Shown here: positions 1 to 9,349 of the stretch, piece after piece
Numbering within the stretch: the first letter of the stretch is position 1
How the letters are laid out: each line of letters starts with the position of its first letter
DNA from: Haemophilus sp. C1
GTDB lineage: Bacteria; Pseudomonadota; Gammaproteobacteria; Enterobacterales; Pasteurellaceae
NCBI RefSeq assembly: GCF_001276515.1
Contig: NZ_LDVZ01000003.1
Span: forward strand, 62,001 to 126,000
Direction: 5' to 3'
Length of the DNA stretch: 64,000 nt
The notes under the pieces: generated by a model
Seen by the model: the letters and a program-made list of their open reading frames with translations, nothing else
What the model was told of the DNA's origin: nothing
The model's database searches: none
Program-made: the position numbers and the translations under genes

Positions 1-570
1 AGAGAATTGCCAGAATTCAGGCATTAATTTAGGGTGTGGATATGAAGATAAACCATCGGTAAAGGCTTCTTGACGGAAGTTATCCATTTGTTCTTCAGTT
101 AAACGACCTTCTAAGAATGCACGCGCATACATACCCGGAGCAGCATGGCCTTGGAAGAAAATTAAGTCACCACCGTTTTTCTCGGTTGCGGCTTTGAAGA
201 AGTGGTTATAGCACACTTCATACATGGTTGCTGCAGCTTGATAAGTTGAGATATGACCACCTAAGTCAAGATCTTTCTTCTGACTACGCAATACCATAGC
301 AATAGCATTCCAACGCACAGCAGAACGAATACGACGCTCAATAACATGATCACCTGGGTAAGCAGGTTGTTCAGAAGCAGGGATAGTATTGACATAATCG
401 GTCGTTACACCTGTCGGTAATGAAACACCGTTAGTGCGTGCTTGGCCGATAACTTGCTCAATAATATATTGTGCACGCTCTACGCCTTCTTCACGAATCA
501 AAGAATCTAATGATTGTAACCAATCTTGAGTTTCGATTGGATCAACGTCATTTTTTAAAATCTCAGACAT
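1..570 (-). CDS. aceE: Pyruvate dehydrogenase E1 component, N-terminal 190 residues (partial)
   Basis: E1 decarboxylates pyruvate with thiamine diphosphate and passes the acetyl group to the lipoyl domains of E2 in the cytoplasmic pyruvate dehydrogenase complex. The visible N-terminus reads MSEILKNDVDPIETQDWLQS and continues through RSAVRWNAIAMV and the GHISTYQAAATMYEVCYNHFF stretch, which are typical of the homodimeric (AceE) E1 of gamma-proteobacteria. The start is the ATG at 568-570, preceded on the minus strand by AGGAAAACC at a good ribosome-binding distance. The gene continues beyond the left edge, so only about a fifth of the expected ~885 residues is present. It is divergent from mgsA. 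Confidence 0.97.
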   Translation of the reverse strand, partial: MSEILKNDVDPIETQDWLQSLDSLIREEGVERAQYIIEQVIGQARTNGVSLPTGVTTDYVNTIPASEQPAYPGDHVIERRIRSAVRWNAIAMVLRSQKKDLDLGGHISTYQAAATMYEVCYNHFFKAATEKNGGDLIFFQGHAAPGMYARAFLEGRLTEEQMDNFRQEAFTDGLSSYPHPKLMPEFWQFS

Positions 571-604
571 AGGTTTTCCTTATCTGTTAATTAAGTGAAC
601 ATTA

Positions 605-622
605 GTTTAGTAAACACTAAAC
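605..622. promoter_or_regulatory. Perfect 7-4-7 palindrome in the aceE leader, possible operator
   Basis: GTTTAGT-aaac-ACTAAAC is a perfect inverted repeat centred about 43 bases upstream of the aceE start codon. It does not match the E. coli PdhR box as I remember it. Its position between promoter and start makes a repressor site or an mRNA hairpin equally possible. The rest of the 302-base gap up to mgsA holds one Haemophilus uptake sequence (758-766) and AT-rich DNA with no other gene that I can see. Confidence 0.35.
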
Positions 623-872
623 ACGAATATCAGAAATGCTTGCCTTTTTACAAACATTTAACAAATCTTGTAAATTTTAGAAGATTTTTTGAGATAAAGA
701 TAGTAAATTTTCATCAAATCTCCCTGTTGAGGGGCTTGTTAATCGGTAATCTTTTGAAAGTGCGGTAATTTTTTCGTGTGTTTTTTATGCTCACCGAAAT
801 CATCAGTAAAACATTGCATTCTGTAGGGCTTTGTTTTAAAGTTTTTCAAACTTATTTCAAAAGGAATCAATA

Positions 873-1331
873 ATGCATACAACCACACGAACCCTCACTC
901 AACACAAACGTATTGCACTTGTGGCTCATGATAGCTGCAAAAAAAATTTACTGAATTGGACTCAAAAACATAAAGATGCACTTAAGCCTCATATACTTTA
1001 TGCAACAGGTACGACAGGGCATATCTTAGAACGAGAAACAGGTTTAAGCATTCAATCTTTATTAAGTGGTCCAATGGGCGGCGACCAGCAACTTGGCGGA
1101 TTAATCGCAGAAAAGAAAATCGACATGATGATCTTCTTTTGGGATCCAATGAATGCCGCACCACATGATCCAGATGTGAAGGCCCTCATGCGTATTGCAA
1201 CAGTGTGGAATATCCCTGTTGCGATTAATCAAAGCTCTGCAGATTTTCTTTTAACTTCAGTTTTATTTGAACAAGATGTCGAAATTGACGTGCCAGATTA
1301 TGAAGGGTATTTAGAAGAGCGTTTAGCTTAA
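873..1331 (+). CDS. mgsA: Methylglyoxal synthase
   Basis: Converts dihydroxyacetone phosphate to methylglyoxal and phosphate, an overflow bypass of lower glycolysis in the cytoplasm. The 152-residue length is normal. The phosphate-binding TGTTG loop lies at about 45-49, and GPMGGDQQ carries the catalytic Asp71. His98 and Asp101 lie in the [11 protein letters not shown] segment, with the same numbering as the E. coli enzyme. The start is preceded by AAAAGGAATC. The gene stands alone, divergent from aceE and followed by a palindromic repeat. Confidence 0.97.
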   Translation: MHTTTRTLTQHKRIALVAHDSCKKNLLNWTQKHKDALKPHILYATGTTGHILERETGLSIQSLLSGPMGGDQQLGGLIAEKKIDMMIFFWDPMNAAPHDPDVKALMRIATVWNIPVAINQSSADFLLTSVLFEQDVEIDVPDYEGYLEERLA

Positions 1332-1361
1332 ACTGCAACGAAAATTTACCGCACTTTATAG

Positions 1362-1435
1362 TTGTAGGGTGGGCGTTAGCCCACCAATAACCATCAAAAA
1401 TGAATAAAAAAGGTGGGCTGAAGCCCACCCTACAA
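1362..1435. repeat. Palindromic intergenic repeat built from two GGTGGGC hairpins
   Basis: TTGTAGGGTGGGC at 1362-1374 is exactly complementary to the sequence at 1423-1435. Each arm also folds on itself (GGTGGGC-gtta-GCCCACC and GGTGGGC-tgaa-GCCCACC). The unit lies just after mgsA and just downstream of an uptake sequence at 1348-1356. Repeats with a TGTAGGGTGGGCTTCAGCCC core are scattered in Haemophilus genomes as I recall. This copy could terminate mgsA transcription. Confidence 0.75.
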
Positions 1436-1524
1436 TACTTTTCTTCTTCCCTCTATTTTATCAATTCGCCCAAATCGTCATAAATAAATAAAAAATTTTT
1501 TATTTTTAATCGTTTTCGCTTGCG

Positions 1525-1541
1525 TTTTTTTTTTTTTTTTT
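1525..1541 (+). repeat. Homopolymeric tract of 17 T upstream of the lipoprotein gene
   Basis: Seventeen consecutive T residues lie 110 bases upstream of the lipoprotein start codon and about 50 bases upstream of a possible -10 (TATAAA, 1589-1594). Tracts of this length change by slipped-strand mispairing in Haemophilus and can alter promoter strength. No good -35 element is visible at the proper spacing from the -10. The rest of the gap (1436-1651) holds no gene. Confidence 0.6.
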
Positions 1542-1651
1542 ACAATCGGAAAGTTTTTATTGGTGTTTTTGTAAATAGATTTTTTATTTATAAAACCTCT
1601 CCTTTTCAATAAAAACATTCCTCTATTTTTATTTATTCCAAAGGAAAAATT

Positions 1652-2647
1652 ATGAAACCAACCTTTAAAACAACCGCACTTGCGATTTTAGTTTCATTGG
1701 GTGCAACGGCTTGTCTTTCTAATTCTGATAATTCGCCAGCAAAACCAACACCCGTTCAACCGCAAAATTCATCAGATGCGCCAGCTATTACGCTTGCAAC
1801 ACCTGAAGACTATAATTATGAGGAAGCATCTAAAACGTCAAATGGAACGAAGTGGCGTACATTAGATTTAAATAATACAGCTTCAGATAATAATCCATCA
1901 GGCTCTAATGAACGTTTTGGAATTAATATCGTCGGGTCTGATTCTTTAGTGGCTGGTACTTTAGATTTAAACGAAATTTCAGGGAATAAATTAGGTTCTC
2001 ATGAAGGGAAAAAAACAATAAACAATACAGAAGTGACATATGATGTAGTCAATTTGCCATATGCTAGCTATGGAATGGCAACGACTGAGGTTGATCCCGA
2101 TCCAAGGAATCGTGCAAGAGAATCCAAAGAGCATGTAAAATATGTACTATATTTTGGGGGAGCATATTTACCTCAATCTGATGGACCTGGTTTGGGGGGG
2201 ATTGGCAATGGTAAGTTTGCATATGAAGGAAATGTTAAGGCAATGGTAAAAGATATTCAGGGTGAGGTAATTGCTTATAATAAAAATGATGGTGTAGTAA
2301 AGCTAACTATAGATTCTAGTAAATTCTTAGCGGGGCGATCGAAAATACTTGATTTCTCTGGTGAAATGAGTAGTAAGCTATTAGGGCGTACAATTCAACT
2401 TAAGACTGATAAACCAGAGGACTTTATAACTTATCAAGATTATAAGGTTACTGGCGATGCAATCTATAACACTGATACTGATGGACGGTTTAAATTAGAA
2501 TTTTATGGTAAGAGCGGTTTTTCTGATATGGCAGGTACAGCCACTATTTATAGCAACCCTCGTTCACCAAATGGTGATTTAGGTAGTATTGATGGCAAAA
2601 AAATTAGTAGTTATGAAGCAGTATTTGGCGGACAAATACAACCATAA
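1652..2647 (+). CDS. Surface lipoprotein of the TbpB/hemophilin beta-barrel type (Slam substrate)
   Basis: A 331-residue protein with a lipoprotein signal: basic start, hydrophobic stretch, then ATAC with Cys21 as the likely lipidated residue, followed by a Pro/Ser/Asn-rich linker to about residue 45. The C-terminal part has alternating strands and ends with an EAVFGGQ-type segment, the hallmark of the TbpB-like 8-stranded barrel. Proteins of this group bind host iron or haem carriers and are displayed or released by Slam proteins, and a Slam gene follows directly. The ligand cannot be read from the sequence: haem (hemophilin-like) is a guess. A run of seven G at 2194-2200 lies inside the coding region. 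AAAGGAAAAA precedes the ATG. A strong terminator separates it from the Slam gene. Confidence 0.7.
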   Translation: MKPTFKTTALAILVSLGATACLSNSDNSPAKPTPVQPQNSSDAPAITLATPEDYNYEEASKTSNGTKWRTLDLNNTASDNNPSGSNERFGINIVGSDSLVAGTLDLNEISGNKLGSHEGKKTINNTEVTYDVVNLPYASYGMATTEVDPDPRNRARESKEHVKYVLYFGGAYLPQSDGPGLGGIGNGKFAYEGNVKAMVKDIQGEVIAYNKNDGVVKLTIDSSKFLAGRSKILDFSGEMSSKLLGRTIQLKTDKPEDFITYQDYKVTGDAIYNTDTDGRFKLEFYGKSGFSDMAGTATIYSNPRSPNGDLGSIDGKKISSYEAVFGGQIQP

Positions 2648-2668
2648 TAATTTAGCTATCACATTGTC

Positions 2669-2693
2669 GGCGGACTTTAGTCCGCCATTTTTA
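2669..2693 (+). terminator. Rho-independent terminator after the lipoprotein gene
   Basis: GGCGGACT-tt-AGTCCGCC at 2669-2686, followed by ATTTTTAT. Its place between the lipoprotein and Slam genes suggests that the abundant lipoprotein transcript is partly stopped before the exporter gene. Confidence 0.8.
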
Positions 2694-2743
2694 TCTTCTT
2701 TTATAATGAGCTAATGTTCGCTTCAAATAACATATTGACCATA

Positions 2744-4234
2744 ATGAAAAAAACATTCCTATTTCTCACCGTTCTTTTTCCCATTTTTGCCTCGGCAGAA
2801 ATCTTAGTGCAAGATGTTCGTCAAATCCCAGTAAATACTGACTTTGATAATAAAATTAATATTGCGAAACCTGAAAAACGAGAACCAAATTTACCGCACT
2901 TAGGTACAGAACAAGCCGAACAAATTCAAATTACCCTTGAGCAACTTAAACAAAACCCAGTTTTAACCCACGAATTATTAACTCGTGCCATTTATGCCCG
3001 CAATCCAGAAATGATTAAAAAATTGCTGGAAATTTACCGCACTTTTCCAAATCGTGACCCGATTATGGAACGCTTTGCGGAAGGGAAATTGGCTGCGATA
3101 ACGGAAAACTATACTGTAGCCATTGATAAATATCGTGAAATTTTAGCCAAAAATCCAAATTTAAATCCTGTGCGAATTGAACTGGCTATCGCTTTATTCA
3201 ATCAAAAACAAGATGGTGCTGCCAAAGACCAATTTGAAAAAGCGCAAACTGCAGGGAATTTACCGCCTCAAGTTAAGCGTTTAATGGATGCTTATTTAGA
3301 GGCTTTAAAAGAACGTGATAGCTGGAATGTGGATTTTTCTTTTAACTATGTGCGAGATACCAATGTGAATAATGTCGGCAGTGGACGCCGTTTAGTTCTA
3401 CGTAATGGTGGGGTAATTACTCGCCCTGAATCAATGTTGCCTCAAACTGCACACGGATTGGCGTATTCACTGGATATTTCGAGAGATTTCAATTTATGGC
3501 GTTCTCATTACCTCACAGTGGGTAATGCGTTCGGGGGCAAGAGTTATTGGGATAATCATGAATTTGATGATATTTCCAACCGCACTTTTGTTGGCTATGC
3601 GCATAAAACCACGAAGCAAAATTTCCGTATTAAACCTTTTTATGAAAAACGTTGGTATGGTGGCGAAAGTTACCGTTGGTCTAACGGGGCAAGGGTAGAA
3701 TTTTCTCGTTGGTTAAGCCCGAATTGGCAGATTTCTACGGCGGGAGAATTTTCCAAACAACGTTATCTCGACAGTACATCACAAAACGGCAATAACAAAC
3801 TAATTTCAGCAACCTTACTTTGGGCAAGAACACCAAAACAGTTTTTCTATCTCGGTTCTGATTTTATGGCAGAAAGAACGAAGGTTCGTCAATATAGTTC
3901 AGACACTAAAAGTTTACGTTTAGGTTGGGGACAAGAGTGGGGATGGCTTGGTTTTTCTTCTCGTTTAAATTTATCTTTTACGCAAAGGCAATACAAAGAT
4001 GTATTAACTTTGGGTTCATACCAAACCCCGTTAGGCTTGCTTGATCTTTCCGTAGGTAAAAAACGAAAAGATAAAATTTACGGTGTGAATTTATCCCTAT
4101 GGAAACGTGACTGGCATATTTGGGGGATTACGCCAAAACTCCAATTAAGCTGGCGTAAACAAGATAGTAATATTCCAGAAATGTATTCTTACACTCAGAA
4201 GAATGTGAATGTGTTATTTGAGAAAACCTTTTAA
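2744..4234 (+). CDS. Slam-type surface lipoprotein assembly modulator (TPR plus DUF560 barrel)
   Basis: An outer-membrane protein that moves a partner lipoprotein or secreted barrel protein across the outer membrane. I start it at the ATG at 2744 (about 496 residues) because a clean signal peptide begins there (MKKTFLFLTVLFPIFASA, cleavage before EI). An in-frame ATG at 2714 would bury the signal. Residues ~35-190 are helical with TPR-like repeats. After SWNVDFSFNYVRDTNVNN, a signature of Slam barrels, the remaining ~300 residues alternate aromatic and polar residues as beta strands and end in a terminal Phe. The adjacent lipoprotein is the expected client. Two uptake sequences lie inside the gene. 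No strong ribosome-binding site is seen. Confidence 0.85.
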   Translation: MKKTFLFLTVLFPIFASAEILVQDVRQIPVNTDFDNKINIAKPEKREPNLPHLGTEQAEQIQITLEQLKQNPVLTHELLTRAIYARNPEMIKKLLEIYRTFPNRDPIMERFAEGKLAAITENYTVAIDKYREILAKNPNLNPVRIELAIALFNQKQDGAAKDQFEKAQTAGNLPPQVKRLMDAYLEALKERDSWNVDFSFNYVRDTNVNNVGSGRRLVLRNGGVITRPESMLPQTAHGLAYSLDISRDFNLWRSHYLTVGNAFGGKSYWDNHEFDDISNRTFVGYAHKTTKQNFRIKPFYEKRWYGGESYRWSNGARVEFSRWLSPNWQISTAGEFSKQRYLDSTSQNGNNKLISATLLWARTPKQFFYLGSDFMAERTKVRQYSSDTKSLRLGWGQEWGWLGFSSRLNLSFTQRQYKDVLTLGSYQTPLGLLDLSVGKKRKDKIYGVNLSLWKRDWHIWGITPKLQLSWRKQDSNIPEMYSYTQKNVNVLFEKTF

Positions 4235-4245
4235 TTAAATACAAA

Positions 4246-4275
4246 ACAGGGCGATAATTTATCGCCCTGTTTTTG
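4246..4275. terminator. Terminator between the convergent Slam and DUF945 genes
   Basis: ACAGGGCGAT-aattt-ATCGCCCTGT at 4246-4270 followed by TTTTG. A-rich sequence on the left arm side lets it serve both converging genes. Confidence 0.85.
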
Positions 4276-4278
4276 TTA

Positions 4279-5718
4279 TCATCCAAATCCCCCCATCACA
4301 AGCATAAAGAGTACCATTTTTAACTGTTCTTCTGGGATTGGCTTACCATTTAGTTTCAATTCGTTATTCTCTAAAGCAAGCGTTAATGTGACGGTTTTAT
4401 CGGTGTTTACGATAATGCCATTTGCTTCGTCTTCAGCAATTAATTCGTCCATTCTGTAAACTAAATCTTGTTTTTGATTTTCTGGTGTAAATTTAGATAA
4501 TAATGAAATTGCAGTTTCTTTATTCACATCAAAATTGATCGAAAAATCTTTGAATTGTTTGTATAAGCCACTGCGCATTAAATCAAATTTAGGGTTTGGC
4601 ACTAAAGCAATGTTCAGATCTAATGCCACTTTGCCTTTTTCATCAGAAATAGAAAGAGGGGCTAATTTAATTTGAGGCTGATTATTCGCAATGACCATGC
4701 CTGCTTGTTGTAATTTTTGCACCAATGGTTTAGGTAACGGCATATCTGAATCAGCCTTGCCTATTGCCACTAAAATGTTTAAAAGTTCTTGTAAAGCATT
4801 GCCATCAATATGGTTGAATTCTACATTGTTGGTCACTTTACCTAAGTTATTGCCATTAATATGTAATTCATCCAGATTTGTTTTATTTATGATATTTACT
4901 GTATCACCCTCAACTTGTGTAGTTAAATTTGCTTGGCTGTTTTTCTGAATAAGAGAGAATTTTTCGCCAGTCTCTGCAGATTCGGTATTTTGCTCAAAAT
5001 AGCCTATTTTACTATTGATATTCCCACTATAAATAAATGGCCATTTTGTGCTTTGCAACGAGCCTTGTACGACAAGATCTTTTATTTTAATTGATGAAGC
5101 GATTGAAACTGCATGATTTGGGTCATTTGAATTAAATGCATCTACAGATAGTGTATAATTGCTTGGTTCATTTTTGTCTAAATCAACATTTAATACGACA
5201 TTTGACCAATCAAAGTCAGCCTTAGATTGCTCATTGTGATATTGCCCCGATGTAAGTTTTAATTCCGCATTACCGTTTAAGGCATAATTCATTGCGAAAT
5301 TAAGTTGTAACGGTTTCTCTGATTTTGTGATGTCAAAGAGTGCTTGAGTTGTTTCATTTTTTCCTAACAAGGTTTGGCTTGAGAAAATGGTTGGAACGAA
5401 ATTCAGTTTTGCCACACGATCAAGCGGCAAAGGCCCGTGATAAAGTATTGATGATAAAGGAATAATGATCGTTTCATTTGCCTTGTGGATTTCTATTTGA
5501 TCTTGAATATGAGACGCAAATAATCCTCTATCAAATTTTATATTTTTATAAAAAATTTTACTTTCTTCTAATGCATCTGTTTTGGCAAATAGTTGATTTA
5601 ACTGGTTGAGTTGATGTAAATATTCTTCTTCCGCTTTTTTCCCTGTAAACCATGCACCTGTACACCAAACGGCAGCAAGAGCAACGATTACGCCTGCAGC
5701 AATTTTTGATTTTTTCAT
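4279..5718 (-). CDS. YdgA-like DUF945 protein, membrane-anchored periplasmic
   Basis: A 479-residue protein with one N-terminal hydrophobic segment (about residues 6-26, after MKKSK) and a long soluble region presumably in the periplasm. The overall pattern (KKAEEEY start of the soluble part, repeated small beta segments, LxLNGKPIPEEQL near the end) fits the DUF945/YdgA family, whose members are around 480-500 residues and have no settled function. It lies between the Slam gene (convergent) and dnaK (divergent) with no operon partner. A ribosome-binding site (AGGAAAG) precedes the ATG. Confidence 0.8.
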   Translation of the reverse strand: MKKSKIAAGVIVALAAVWCTGAWFTGKKAEEEYLHQLNQLNQLFAKTDALEESKIFYKNIKFDRGLFASHIQDQIEIHKANETIIIPLSSILYHGPLPLDRVAKLNFVPTIFSSQTLLGKNETTQALFDITKSEKPLQLNFAMNYALNGNAELKLTSGQYHNEQSKADFDWSNVVLNVDLDKNEPSNYTLSVDAFNSNDPNHAVSIASSIKIKDLVVQGSLQSTKWPFIYSGNINSKIGYFEQNTESAETGEKFSLIQKNSQANLTTQVEGDTVNIINKTNLDELHINGNNLGKVTNNVEFNHIDGNALQELLNILVAIGKADSDMPLPKPLVQKLQQAGMVIANNQPQIKLAPLSISDEKGKVALDLNIALVPNPKFDLMRSGLYKQFKDFSINFDVNKETAISLLSKFTPENQKQDLVYRMDELIAEDEANGIIVNTDKTVTLTLALENNELKLNGKPIPEEQLKMVLFMLVMGGFG

Positions 5719-5889
5719 TTATTTCTTTCCTATTTTAAAGTAAAAATTTTCGCCAAATTTATCACAAATCCCTTTTTCTTGCCTGAAAATTTTTGTTTTC
5801 CCCTTGAAGTTCATTATTTGAGACTTATCTTGAAAAACAAGAACGGAAATCACCGCACTTTAAGAAATAAAAAATTTTTAAAATTTTCT

Positions 5890-5919
5890 CTTGAAATGCG
5901 AAAGAATATCCACATCTTA
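5890..5919 (+). promoter_or_regulatory. Sigma-32 heat-shock promoter of dnaK
   Basis: CTTGAAA at 5890-5896, a 13-base spacer, then CCACATCTTA at 5910-5919. This fits the sigma-32 pattern (CTTGAAA, 13-15 bases, CCCCATnT) with one clear mismatch in the -10. The dnaK ATG is about 50 bases downstream. An uptake sequence sits just upstream at 5852-5860. Confidence 0.75.
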
Positions 5920-5970
5920 CAATTCGTAACAAATTACCCCGAATTTTAAAATTTTTACTAGGAGTACAAA

Positions 5971-7878
5971 ATGGGAAAAATTATTGGTATTGACTTAGGT
6001 ACAACAAACTCTTGTGTAGCAGTAATGGACGGCGACAAAGCGCGCGTAATTGAAAATGCAGAAGGTGCACGTACAACCCCTTCAATTATTGCTTATACAG
6101 ATAATGAAACCTTAGTTGGTCAGCCTGCAAAACGTCAAGCAATCACCAACCCGAAAAATACATTGTTTGCGATTAAACGTTTAATTGGTCGTCGTTTTGA
6201 AAGCGAAGAAGTTCAACGCGATATTAAAATTATGCCTTTCGAAATCGTGCGTGCAGATAACGGCGATGCGTGGGTAAATGTAAAAGGCGATAAGTTAGCG
6301 CCGCCACAAATCTCTGCTGAAGTATTGAAAAAAATGAAAAAAACTGCAGAAGATTTCTTGGGTGAATCTGTAACAGAAGCGGTAATTACTGTTCCTGCAT
6401 ACTTTAACGATGCACAACGTCAAGCAACGATTGATGCAGGTAAAATCGCAGGTTTAGATGTTAAACGTATCATCAATGAACCAACAGCGGCTGCGTTAGC
6501 ATTCGGTTTAGGTTCAAGCAAAGAGAACCAAGTGATCGCAGTTTACGACTTAGGTGGTGGTACATTCGATATTTCAATCATCGAAATTGATAACTTTGAT
6601 GGCGAACAAACTTTCGAAGTATTAGCAACTGGTGGTAACACTCACTTAGGTGGTGAAGACTTCGATAACCGTGTAATTGATTACATTATTGATGAGTTCA
6701 AAAAAGAACAAAACATCGATTTACGTAATGACCCAATGGCATTACAACGCGTAAAAGAAGCAGCAGAGAAAGCTAAAATTGAACTTTCATCAGCTCAATC
6801 TACTGAAGTGAACCTTCCGTACATCACTGCAGATGCTACAGGCCCTAAACACTTAGCATTAAATATCACTCGTGCAAAATTAGAAGCATTAGTAGAAGAT
6901 TTAGTGGCAAGCTCAATTGAGTCTTTGAAAGCTGTATTAAAAGATGCAGGTAAAAGCGTAAGTGAAATCCACGATATTATTCTTGTGGGTGGACAAACTC
7001 GTATGCCACTTGTACAACAAAAAGTTGCTGAGTTCTTTGGTAAAGAAGCTCGTAAAGATGTTAACCCTGATGAAGCGGTAGCAATCGGTGCGGCAGTTCA
7101 AGGTGGTGTATTAAAAGGTGATGTGAAAGACGTTCTTTTATTAGATGTTACTCCGTTATCACTTGGTATCGAAACCATGGGCGGTGTGATGACCACTTTA
7201 ATTGAGAAAAACACAACGATTCCAACCAAAAAATCGCAAGTGTTCTCAACAGCAGAAGATAACCAAAGTGCAGTAACCATTCACGTTCTTCAAGGTGAAC
7301 GTAAACGTGCATCAGACAATAAATCTTTAGGTCAATTCAACCTAGAAGGTATTAATCCTGCACCGCGTGGTATGCCACAAATCGAAGTAACATTTGATAT
7401 TGATGCAAACGGTGTAATCAACGTATCTGCAAAAGATAAAAATACGGGTAAAGAACAACAAATTCGTATTCAAGCATCATCTGGTTTATCTGATGAAGAA
7501 ATTCAACAAATGGTGCGTGATGCAGAAGCAAATGCTGATGCAGACCGTAAATTTGAAGAACTTGTTCAAGCACGTAACCAAGCAGATGGTATCGCACATG
7601 CAACTCGCAAACAAATTACCGAAGCAGGTGATGCGTTAGCTGCTTCAGACAAAGAGAAAATTGAAGCAGCAGTCGCTGAGCTTGAAACAGCGGCAAAAGG
7701 TGAAGATAAAGCAGAAATTGAAGCAAAAATTGAAGCGGTAATTAAAGCCTCTGAACCATTAATGCAAGCTGCTCAAGCAAAAGCTCAACAAGCTGGTGGC
7801 GAGCAACCACAACAATCATCAGCAAAAGATGATGGCGTGGTAGATGCTGAATTTGAAGAAGTGAAAGATAATAAATAA
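5971..7878 (+). CDS. dnaK: Chaperone DnaK (Hsp70)
   Basis: ATP-dependent Hsp70 that binds exposed hydrophobic segments of client proteins with DnaJ and GrpE. The 635-residue length is normal. The nucleotide-binding domain (about 1-385) shows [13 protein letters not shown] at the start, [10 protein letters not shown] at about 193 and GGEDFDNR. The conserved linker [15 protein letters not shown] leads into the substrate-binding domain, and the C-terminus ends in the acidic EFEEV motif. CTAGGAGT precedes the ATG. It is expressed from the sigma-32 promoter upstream and followed by a strong terminator, so dnaJ probably also has its own transcription. Confidence 0.99.
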   Translation: MGKIIGIDLGTTNSCVAVMDGDKARVIENAEGARTTPSIIAYTDNETLVGQPAKRQAITNPKNTLFAIKRLIGRRFESEEVQRDIKIMPFEIVRADNGDAWVNVKGDKLAPPQISAEVLKKMKKTAEDFLGESVTEAVITVPAYFNDAQRQATIDAGKIAGLDVKRIINEPTAAALAFGLGSSKENQVIAVYDLGGGTFDISIIEIDNFDGEQTFEVLATGGNTHLGGEDFDNRVIDYIIDEFKKEQNIDLRNDPMALQRVKEAAEKAKIELSSAQSTEVNLPYITADATGPKHLALNITRAKLEALVEDLVASSIESLKAVLKDAGKSVSEIHDIILVGGQTRMPLVQQKVAEFFGKEARKDVNPDEAVAIGAAVQGGVLKGDVKDVLLLDVTPLSLGIETMGGVMTTLIEKNTTIPTKKSQVFSTAEDNQSAVTIHVLQGERKRASDNKSLGQFNLEGINPAPRGMPQIEVTFDIDANGVINVSAKDKNTGKEQQIRIQASSGLSDEEIQQMVRDAEANADADRKFEELVQARNQADGIAHATRKQITEAGDALAASDKEKIEAAVAELETAAKGEDKAEIEAKIEAVIKASEPLMQAAQAKAQQAGGEQPQQSSAKDDGVVDAEFEEVKDNK

Positions 7879-7902
7879 TTCACCGCTCTTCTTAGCATAA
7901 AC

Positions 7903-7927
7903 AAAGGGCGTGGAAACACGCCCTTTT
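7903..7927 (+). terminator. Terminator after dnaK
   Basis: AAAGGGCGTG-gaaa-CACGCCCTTT with a stable GAAA loop, 25 bases after the dnaK stop codon. Confidence 0.85.
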
Positions 7928-7944
7928 GGTGTATATAAATGATC

Positions 7945-8056
7945 CCCCTCTTTAGAAAAGAGGGGTTAGGGGAGATTTGATAGCGATATCAAATTTTCTT
8001 ATGAGCTAAATTTACTTCTGCCAAATCTCCCCCCGCCCCTCTTTGCTAAAGAGGGG
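7945..8056. repeat. Inverted repeat element between dnaK and dnaJ
   Basis: Two 35-base arms (7945-7979 and 8022-8056) are inverted copies of each other with only a few mismatches, separated by 42 AT-rich bases. Each arm starts with CCCCTCTTTAG and contains its own CTCTTT/AAAGAG hairpin and a GGGGAGATTTG end. This looks like a dispersed miniature palindromic element inserted into the intergenic region. A transcript crossing it would form a long stem. A degenerate ACAAGTGGTC sequence follows. Confidence 0.8.
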
Positions 8057-8105
8057 AGTATGTTACAAGTGGTCAAATTTCTATAAAATTTACAAACGAA
8101 ACATT

Positions 8106-9254
8106 ATGGCAAAAAAAGATTACTACGAAGTCCTTGGCCTACAAAAAGGGGCGAGTGAGAATGATATTAAACGTGCGTATAAACGTTTAGCATCTAAACA
8201 TCATCCTGATAAAAACCAAGGCAGTAAAGAAGCGGAAGAAAAATTCAAAGAAATTAATGAAGCTTATGAAGTATTAGGCGACGATCAAAAACGCGCAGCC
8301 TACGATCAATATGGCCACGCAGCCTTTGAACAAGGTGGTGGCGCTGGTGGTTTCGGTGGCGGCTTTGGCGGTGCTGATTTTGGTGATATGTTCGGCGATA
8401 TCTTTGGCGATATTTTTGGTGGCGGTGGCCGTGGTCGTCAGCGCGTTGTTCGTGGCGAAGACTTACGCTATGACTTAGAAATCACTTTAGAAGAAGCTGT
8501 AAAAGGTACAACGAAAGATATTCAAATCAATACTCTTGCCCATTGTGATAGTTGTGGTGGTTCTGGCGCAGAACAAGGCTCTAAAGTTGAAACCTGTCCA
8601 CATTGCCACGGTTCGGGTCGAATTCGTCGTCAACAAGGTTTCTTTGTATCTGAAAGTATTTGTCCAACTTGTCATGGTAGCGGTAAGAAAATTGAAAAAC
8701 CTTGTCATAGCTGTCATGGAGAAGGGCGAGTTCATAAGAAAGAAAATCTTTCAGTAAAAATTCCTGCAGGTGTAGATACGGGTAACCAACTTCGTTTAGC
8801 AGGAAAAGGCGCAGCAGGCGAAAATGGCGCGCCAGCTGGGGATTTATATGTTGTGATTCACGTGAGAGAACATAATATTTTTGAACGTGACGGTAACAAC
8901 TTATATTGTGAAGTACCAATTAGCTTTGCCACAGCTGCACTTGGTGGGGAAATTGAAGTGCCAACCTTAGATGGCCGAGTGAAGCTTAAAATCCCAGCTG
9001 AAACGCAAACTGGAAAATTATTCCGCATGCGAGGCAAAGGTGTCGCCTCTACACGTAGTGGCTATGCGGGCGATTTGATTTGCCGTATCGTGGTCGAAAC
9101 GCCAGTTAATTTAACCAGCGAACAAAAAGAATTACTTCAAAAACTTGAAGAAAGTTTACAGGGTAAAGATTTAAGTAAACACGCACCAAAATCTTCAGGA
9201 TTTTTAGACGGTGTGAAAAAATTCTTTGATAACTTGGGTAAATCTGACAAATAA
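8106..9254 (+). CDS. dnaJ: Chaperone DnaJ (Hsp40)
   Basis: Co-chaperone that delivers clients to DnaK and stimulates its ATPase. I start it at the ATG at 8106 ([11 protein letters not shown], 382 residues), the standard DnaJ N-terminus. The open frame reaches back to 8043, but that stretch belongs to the upstream repeat. The J domain has HPD at 33-35 and is followed by a Gly/Phe-rich linker of GGFGG and DMFGDIFGD repeats. The four zinc-binding CxxCxGxG motifs are [24 protein letters not shown] and CHSCHGEG. Two client-binding beta domains complete it. It lies 227 bases from dnaK, with a terminator and a repeat between them. Confidence 0.98.
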   Translation: MAKKDYYEVLGLQKGASENDIKRAYKRLASKHHPDKNQGSKEAEEKFKEINEAYEVLGDDQKRAAYDQYGHAAFEQGGGAGGFGGGFGGADFGDMFGDIFGDIFGGGGRGRQRVVRGEDLRYDLEITLEEAVKGTTKDIQINTLAHCDSCGGSGAEQGSKVETCPHCHGSGRIRRQQGFFVSESICPTCHGSGKKIEKPCHSCHGEGRVHKKENLSVKIPAGVDTGNQLRLAGKGAAGENGAPAGDLYVVIHVREHNIFERDGNNLYCEVPISFATAALGGEIEVPTLDGRVKLKIPAETQTGKLFRMRGKGVASTRSGYAGDLICRIVVETPVNLTSEQKELLQKLEESLQGKDLSKHAPKSSGFLDGVKKFFDNLGKSDK

Positions 9255-9262
9255 AGGTAATG

Positions 9263-9290
9263 AAAAAGTCCGCATTTCGCGGACTTTTTT
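9263..9290 (+). terminator. Terminator after dnaJ
   Basis: AAAAAGTCCGC-atttc-GCGGACTTTTT followed by further T residues. It separates dnaJ from the convergent proA. An uptake sequence follows at 9318-9326. Confidence 0.9.
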
Positions 9291-9349
9291 ATATGCAAAT
9301 AATCTCTTCTAAAAATTACCGCACTTTTTGTGCTTTTTGTTCAATGGCA

